64,000 nt of DNA from the NCBI GenBank assembly GCA_016719165.1, contig JADKAJ010000007.1:62001-126000 (forward strand), written 5' to 3'. Under the pieces are notes generated by a model. That model was not told the origin of the DNA, searched no databases, and was given only the letters and a program-made list of their open reading frames with translations. Positions 59,555 through 64,000 of the stretch are shown here, piece by piece (position 1 is the stretch's first letter; each line of letters begins with the position of its first letter). A program made the position numbers and the translations under genes. This DNA comes from Chitinophagaceae bacterium. Lineage in GTDB: Bacteria > Bacteroidota > Bacteroidia > Chitinophagales > Chitinophagaceae.

Positions 59555-62410
59555 ATGAAACAGCGTTTTTTATTGTTAAGTCTTTTTTCACTATTCATAG
59601 CCACTATAGTAAATGGACAGGCAAAGCTGGTGGAAAAAGTTTCCAAAAAGGGAAACGAATTGGTTATCACTTATGAAAAATATGTGCTGCCCAATGGCCT
59701 TACCCTCATTATCCACGAAGACCACAGTGACCCTGTGGTGCATGTGGACGTAACCTACCATGTGGGCTCAGCAAGAGAAGAGATCGGCAAGTCAGGATTT
59801 GCGCATTTCTTTGAGCATATGATGTTCCAGGGAAGTGATAATGTAGCCGATGAACAACATTTTAAAATCGTATCAGATGCCGGAGGTACGTTGAATGGAA
59901 CAACCAACCGTGACCGTACCAATTATTTTGAAACAGTACCCAGCAACCAGTTAGAGAAAATGCTGTGGCTGGAAGCAGACCGTATGGGCTTTCTGCTGGA
60001 TGCTGTAACACAAAAGAAATTTGAGATACAACGTTCAACCGTTAAGAATGAAAGAGGACAGAACTATGATAACCGTCCTTATGGATTAGCAGCAGAAGCC
60101 GGTGCAAAAAATCTCTACCCTTATGGTCACCCCTACTCCTGGCTGACTATTGGTTATGTGGAGGACCTGAACCGGGTAAATGTAAATGACCTGAAGAACT
60201 TCTTTTTAAGATGGTATGGACCTAATAATGCCACTGTTACAATCGGGGGTGATGTAAAACCAGCCGAAGTAGTAAAACTGGTAGAAAAATATTTTGGAGT
60301 TATACCCGCCGGTCCGGAAGTAAAACCTGTAGTAGTACCGCCGGCTGTACTCGAAAAGGATCGCTATGTTTCTTATACAGATAATTATGCCCGTCTTCCG
60401 TTGCTGACAATTGCTTATCCAACAGTTCCCAATTACCATAAAGATATGGCAGCCCTGGCTTGTCTTGCACAGGTATTGGGACAAGGCAGAAATTCAACGC
60501 TTTTCCAGGAGCTGGTGAAAACACAAAAAGCTTTACAGGCCAGTGCTTTCAGCCAGTTGTCAGAATTGGCCGGGGAATTTTCATTCCGTATTACCCCATC
60601 ACCCGGTAAATCATTGGCAGATATGGACAGTTTGTACCGGGCAGCACTCAAAACATTTGCTGCAACAGGTGTAACGGATGATGATATTGCCAAATTCAAA
60701 GGTGGAATAGAATCACAACTCATTAACGGTTTGCAAAGTGTTTCCGGCAAAGTTTCTCAATTAGCTTCCTTCCAGACATTCACAGGCAATCCAAATAAAA
60801 TTGCTGAGCTGATCAAAATGTACCAGGCAGTTACGAAAGAAGATGTGATGCGGGTATTTAACGAGTATATCAACAATAAACATGCAGTTTACCTGAGTGT
60901 TTTACCAAAAGGCCAGGAGAAACTGATTGCAGCTGCTGATAATTATACAATTGATTCTTCACGATATACTGCCCCCGAATATGGTTATGCCGGTTTAAAG
61001 TATACGAAAGCAAAAGATAATTTTGACCGCAGCAAAATACCGGGCAACGGTCCTAACCCGATTGTAAAAGTGCCAAAGTTCTGGAGAAAAGATATGGCCA
61101 ATGGTGTAAGAATGATCGGAACAGAAAGCACAGAAGTACCGACAGTCACGATTACCATTACTATCCCCGGCGGGCATATCTTACAGGCAAATGATACAGC
61201 AAAAATCGGCCTTGCGGATATGTTTGGCGACATGATGAATGAGGATACTAAAAATTATACGGCTGAACAGATGTCCATTGCTTTACAAAAATTAGGCAGT
61301 TCTGTTAATGTCGGCAGCAGCTTTAATGGCATCACTATCAGTATTCAGTCGTTAAAGAAGAACCTTGATGCTACGATGACTTTAGTAGAAGAAAGAATAC
61401 TGAATCCCAAGTTTACAGAAGCAGCTTTTAGCCGGATACAGAAACAAAACCTTGAAAGCTTTAAACAAACGAGGGCTGACCCGGCTGCAGTTGCAAATAA
61501 TGTATTTGCCAAAGTAAATTATGGGCCCGATAATATTCTTGCTATGAGTGAGTCCGGAACTGAACACACTGTAAGGAATCTGAAAGTAAAGGACATACAG
61601 GACTACTATGATAATTATATTACCTCTCAAGGAACCAAAGTGGTAGTAGTGGGTGATGTTAAACAGGAAGAAATTCTTCCCAAACTGGCCTTTCTGAATA
61701 AATTGCCCAATAAAAAAGTAACCTTACCAAAAGTAAACAGCACCCCTCCTGCTATTGATAAAACAAAAGTGTTTTTAGTTGATATCCCGAAAGCGGCACA
61801 ATCACAATTCCGTGTAGGTTATGCCACCGGTTTAAAATATGATGCCACTGGCAATTACTACCGTGCTATATTAACCAATTATGCATTGGGTGGCGACTTC
61901 AACAGCCGGTTGAATTTAAATCTCCGTGAAGATAAAGGCTGGACCTATGGTGCCCGCAGTGGGTTTAGCGGGGATGAATACAGTGGTGATTTTGCATTCA
62001 GTTCCGGTATCAGAGCCGATGCTACTGACAGTGCATTGGTGGAAGTCATGAAAGAAATCAATAACTACCGTACCAATGGTATTACCGAAGCTGAGTTGAA
62101 GTTTATGAAAAATTCTTTAGGCCAGCGGGATGCCCGTAACTATGAAACTGGTTTACAAAAAGCCGGTTTTATTGGCCGTATTCTCAATTATAACCTGCCT
62201 GCTGATTATGTAGACCAGCAAAATAAAATACTGGCTAAACTGACCAAACAGGAAGTAGATGCTGTTGCGAAGAAAATGCTCAACCCCGATAAAATGAATA
62301 TTCTTCTTGTCGGTGATAAAGCAAAGATCCTGGAGAGTGTGAGGAAACTTGGTTATGAAGTAATTGAACTGGATGCAGAAGGTAAGAAGATTGAGAAGAA
62401 AGGATTCTAA
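59555..62410 (+). CDS. M16-family zinc peptidase, two-domain
   Basis: 951 aa from ATG at 59555, which gives a signal peptide (RFLLLSLFSLFIATIVNG); an upstream TTG frame extension is not supported. The first domain holds the inverted zinc motif H84-F-F-E87-H88 in SGFAHFFEHMMFQG and the distal metal Glu in TVKNERGQNYDNRP. The second half repeats the M16 fold without a zinc motif (PTVTITITIPGGHILQ), and ends with the R/Y block NLREDKGWTYGARSGFSGDE. Such enzymes form clam-shell chambers that degrade peptides in the periplasm or outside. Monocistronic, with a terminator directly downstream. Confidence 0.94.
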   Translation: MKQRFLLLSLFSLFIATIVNGQAKLVEKVSKKGNELVITYEKYVLPNGLTLIIHEDHSDPVVHVDVTYHVGSAREEIGKSGFAHFFEHMMFQGSDNVADEQHFKIVSDAGGTLNGTTNRDRTNYFETVPSNQLEKMLWLEADRMGFLLDAVTQKKFEIQRSTVKNERGQNYDNRPYGLAAEAGAKNLYPYGHPYSWLTIGYVEDLNRVNVNDLKNFFLRWYGPNNATVTIGGDVKPAEVVKLVEKYFGVIPAGPEVKPVVVPPAVLEKDRYVSYTDNYARLPLLTIAYPTVPNYHKDMAALACLAQVLGQGRNSTLFQELVKTQKALQASAFSQLSELAGEFSFRITPSPGKSLADMDSLYRAALKTFAATGVTDDDIAKFKGGIESQLINGLQSVSGKVSQLASFQTFTGNPNKIAELIKMYQAVTKEDVMRVFNEYINNKHAVYLSVLPKGQEKLIAAADNYTIDSSRYTAPEYGYAGLKYTKAKDNFDRSKIPGNGPNPIVKVPKFWRKDMANGVRMIGTESTEVPTVTITITIPGGHILQANDTAKIGLADMFGDMMNEDTKNYTAEQMSIALQKLGSSVNVGSSFNGITISIQSLKKNLDATMTLVEERILNPKFTEAAFSRIQKQNLESFKQTRADPAAVANNVFAKVNYGPDNILAMSESGTEHTVRNLKVKDIQDYYDNYITSQGTKVVVVGDVKQEEILPKLAFLNKLPNKKVTLPKVNSTPPAIDKTKVFLVDIPKAAQSQFRVGYATGLKYDATGNYYRAILTNYALGGDFNSRLNLNLREDKGWTYGARSGFSGDEYSGDFAFSSGIRADATDSALVEVMKEINNYRTNGITEAELKFMKNSLGQRDARNYETGLQKAGFIGRILNYNLPADYVDQQNKILAKLTKQEVDAVAKKMLNPDKMNILLVGDKAKILESVRKLGYEVIELDAEGKKIEKKGF

Positions 62411-62436
62411 ATATTGAAACAATACCTGATAAGCAA

Positions 62437-62466
62437 AGCGGCCCTCGAAAGAGAGCCGCTTTTTTT
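62437..62466 (+). terminator. Rho-independent terminator after the M16 peptidase
   Basis: AGCGGC and GCCGCT (62437-62442 with 62455-62460), with inner CTC/GAG pairing around GAAA, are followed by TTTTTTT. It separates the M16 gene from the convergent RND gene. Confidence 0.8.
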
Positions 62467-62497
62467 AACCACAAAACCAACCACGGTTTTTCATTTA

Positions 62498-64000
62498 TTA
62501 TGCATTCTTAGTTATCAGTTTTGGCTTTCCCAACCACACTTTCTTACCCTGCAGCCGTCTGACCCCGAACATGATCCCGACGAAGATGAAGAAGAATGGG
62601 CCTGCAAAACCTAACAAGGCAATAAACTTGGTGCCATAAAATTTCTCCATTGGTCTTTTCAGCCTTTCTGCCATCAGGTACATACTTGGCACCATGATAA
62701 GGGTGAGAAAGAAAGAGAAAATAAGTCCGAAGATAATGGTCCATGCTAACGGTCCCCAGAACACCACACTATCACCTCCAAAGAAAATATTGGGACGTAA
62801 ATGCTGGAATAATCCGGCAAAATCTATATTAAATCCTACTGCCAGCGGGAACATACCCAATATCGTAGCTACTGCTGTTAACAATACAGGAATAATCCTG
62901 ATCTTCCCTGCCTGTATCGCAGCTTCCCTGGTTCTGTAACCCCTGCTGCGCAATTCATCGGTAAATTCTATCAGCAGGATACCATTTTTAATAACAATAC
63001 CAGCCAGTCCAACAATTCCAACTCCCATCATGATAGTGGCAATGGTCATCCCGGTTAATGCATAACCCAACAATACCCCGATTACAGAAAAGAATATTTC
63101 TGTAATCACAATGAATGGTTTACTCATACTATTGAACTGCAGTACCAGTATCAGGAAAATAATGCCGAGGGCGATCAGTAAAGCCATTCCCAGGAATTGC
63201 TGGGTTTCCTGTTCTTGTTCGCTTTGACCACTCTGCCTGATCGTAACATCAGCAGGGATCCTTACTTTTCCCTTAAAATCATCAATTTTATTTTTCAACG
63301 CTGCGTTAATGGGTGCTACCATAGTAGGATCCAGCACATTACTTTGTAATTGTATGGTACGTTTTACATTTTTTCTTTTAACACCTCCGGTTGTATTGGT
63401 ATAATCAACTTTTGCAACAGAACTGAGCGGGATGGATTTCACCTGCATGGTATTCATATCCATAAAAGTGATATTCATATTCATCAGGTCAGTGACATTA
63501 TTCCGGCGCAGGTCCGTATAGCGCAGTTGTATCTTATATTCATCTTCCCCATCTTTCAGTTTACTGACTTCCTTACCAAACACAGCAGTACGGATGGCCA
63601 TACCAATCTGGCCAGTACTTAACCCTTCCATCATAGCCCTCTTCCTGTCTACATTGACAGAGATCTCCGGGCTATTCAGGTCTATATCGGCCTGCAGGTT
63701 TTCAATACCTTCCACCCGGTTTGTATCCAGGTAATTCAGCAAATTGGTGGCTACTTCGGAAAGGCTTTCAAAATTATCTCCGGCTATTTCAATATTAACT
63801 GGTGGATCGGTGGGAGGACCTCCGTCTTCCTGTGCCACTTCAATATTTGTACCCGGAATTCCCTGCACTGCCTCCCGTATAGCATCTTTATATGGCATGG
63901 TTTTTTTACCATGACGTTTTTCGAACTCCACAAAAGATACCTGGATTCGACCTAAGTTAGGTTGTGTACTACGGTTATTATCCCTTGGGTTGTTAGCGCT
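62498..64000 (-). CDS. RND-family efflux permease (AcrB-like), N-terminus beyond window edge
   Basis: The frame is open to base 64000, so the 5' part of the gene is missing; about 500 codons are seen. It covers the second periplasmic porter half (DYTNTTGGVKRKNVKRTIQL, DVTIRQSGQSEQEQETQQF) and the last membrane group: ALGIIFLILVLQFNSMSKPF, GIVGLAGIVIKNGILLIEFT, VLLTAVATILGMFPLAVGFN and GLIFSFFLTLIMVPSMYLMA. These are the TM10-TM12 hallmarks of hydrophobic/amphiphilic RND pumps, which expel drugs, dyes or metals with a HlyD-type adaptor and TolC channel. The adaptor must lie outside the window. The gene is convergent with the M16 gene. Confidence 0.9.
   Translation of the reverse strand, partial: SANNPRDNNRSTQPNLGRIQVSFVEFEKRHGKKTMPYKDAIREAVQGIPGTNIEVAQEDGGPPTDPPVNIEIAGDNFESLSEVATNLLNYLDTNRVEGIENLQADIDLNSPEISVNVDRKRAMMEGLSTGQIGMAIRTAVFGKEVSKLKDGEDEYKIQLRYTDLRRNNVTDLMNMNITFMDMNTMQVKSIPLSSVAKVDYTNTTGGVKRKNVKRTIQLQSNVLDPTMVAPINAALKNKIDDFKGKVRIPADVTIRQSGQSEQEQETQQFLGMALLIALGIIFLILVLQFNSMSKPFIVITEIFFSVIGVLLGYALTGMTIATIMMGVGIVGLAGIVIKNGILLIEFTDELRSRGYRTREAAIQAGKIRIIPVLLTAVATILGMFPLAVGFNIDFAGLFQHLRPNIFFGGDSVVFWGPLAWTIIFGLIFSFFLTLIMVPSMYLMAERLKRPMEKFYGTKFIALLGFAGPFFFIFVGIMFGVRRLQGKKVWLGKPKLITKNA

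Noticed and set aside
1..64000. CRISPR arrays, tRNA or rRNA genes, insertion sequences, prophage
   Set aside because: Scanned by eye for repeat-spacer patterns, transposase motifs and conserved tRNA/rRNA segments; none was found, though a tool-based search would be more sensitive.

Overview
The window reads as chromosome of a Bacteroidota bacterium, most likely in or near the Chitinophagaceae. Supporting signs are a GldA-type ABC ATPase, two proteins with type IX secretion (T9SS) C-terminal sorting domains (one type B, one type A), the DUF1800/DUF1501 pair, ECF sigma/anti-sigma modules followed by outer-membrane barrels, AT-rich translation starts and several promoters matching the Bacteroidota TTTG-N19-21-TAnnTTTG pattern. 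I saw no insertion sequence, prophage, CRISPR array, rRNA or tRNA gene.

Layout. 1-3 kb: a class D beta-lactamase cut by the window edge, a secreted protein, a tiny lipoprotein and kbl. 2.8-5.9 kb: a small membrane protein, an ECF sigma factor, an anti-sigma protein with a duplicated N-terminal module and an outer-membrane barrel. Two copies of a GTAACATT / CGT(A/C) element with identical 17-nt spacing precede the small gene and the sigma gene, which suggests ECF autoregulation. 6-13 kb: L,D-transpeptidase, alpha/beta hydrolase, acetyl-CoA synthetase, an MHS-type MFS permease with a small membrane partner, and NhaA. 13-18 kb: a HlyB/HlyD/TolC-like export set whose ATPase has lost several canonical motifs. 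18-27.5 kb: an inorganic-carbon block with carbonic anhydrase, SulP permease, DabA and DabB in one minus-strand series, a second carbonic anhydrase divergent from it, and NhaD. 27.5-31.3 kb: gldA, enolase, a FtsB/DivIC-like protein, a small anti-sigma-like protein and nth. 31.3-37.8 kb: a probable T9SS operon and an outer-membrane protein.

38-48 kb is the most unusual part. Two divergent genes encode relatives of one architecture: a periplasmic domain with motifs reminiscent of HipA/FAM20/PI-kinase-like folds, joined to an Omp85 (BamA-like) barrel. One copy additionally carries an intact calcineurin-like phosphoesterase at its N terminus and is followed by a PAP2 phosphatase. I recognise no characterised system with this architecture; it is my main candidate for a new one.

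48.6-64 kb: an HD domain fused to a Pycsar-effector-like (DUF5706) membrane module without a cyclase beside it; a fused 2-oxoacid:ferredoxin oxidoreductase gamma-alpha subunit without its beta subunit; a probable structured non-coding RNA with its own terminator; a polysaccharide deacetylase; DM13 and beta-propeller lipoproteins; a second ECF sigma/anti-sigma/outer-membrane set; an AIM24-type protein; a two-domain M16 peptidase; and an RND efflux permease running off the right edge.

The NhaA/NhaD antiporters, DAB complex, SulP permease and two carbonic anhydrases plausibly act together in pH homeostasis and bicarbonate supply for carboxylases. That link is inferred from gene content and family knowledge.
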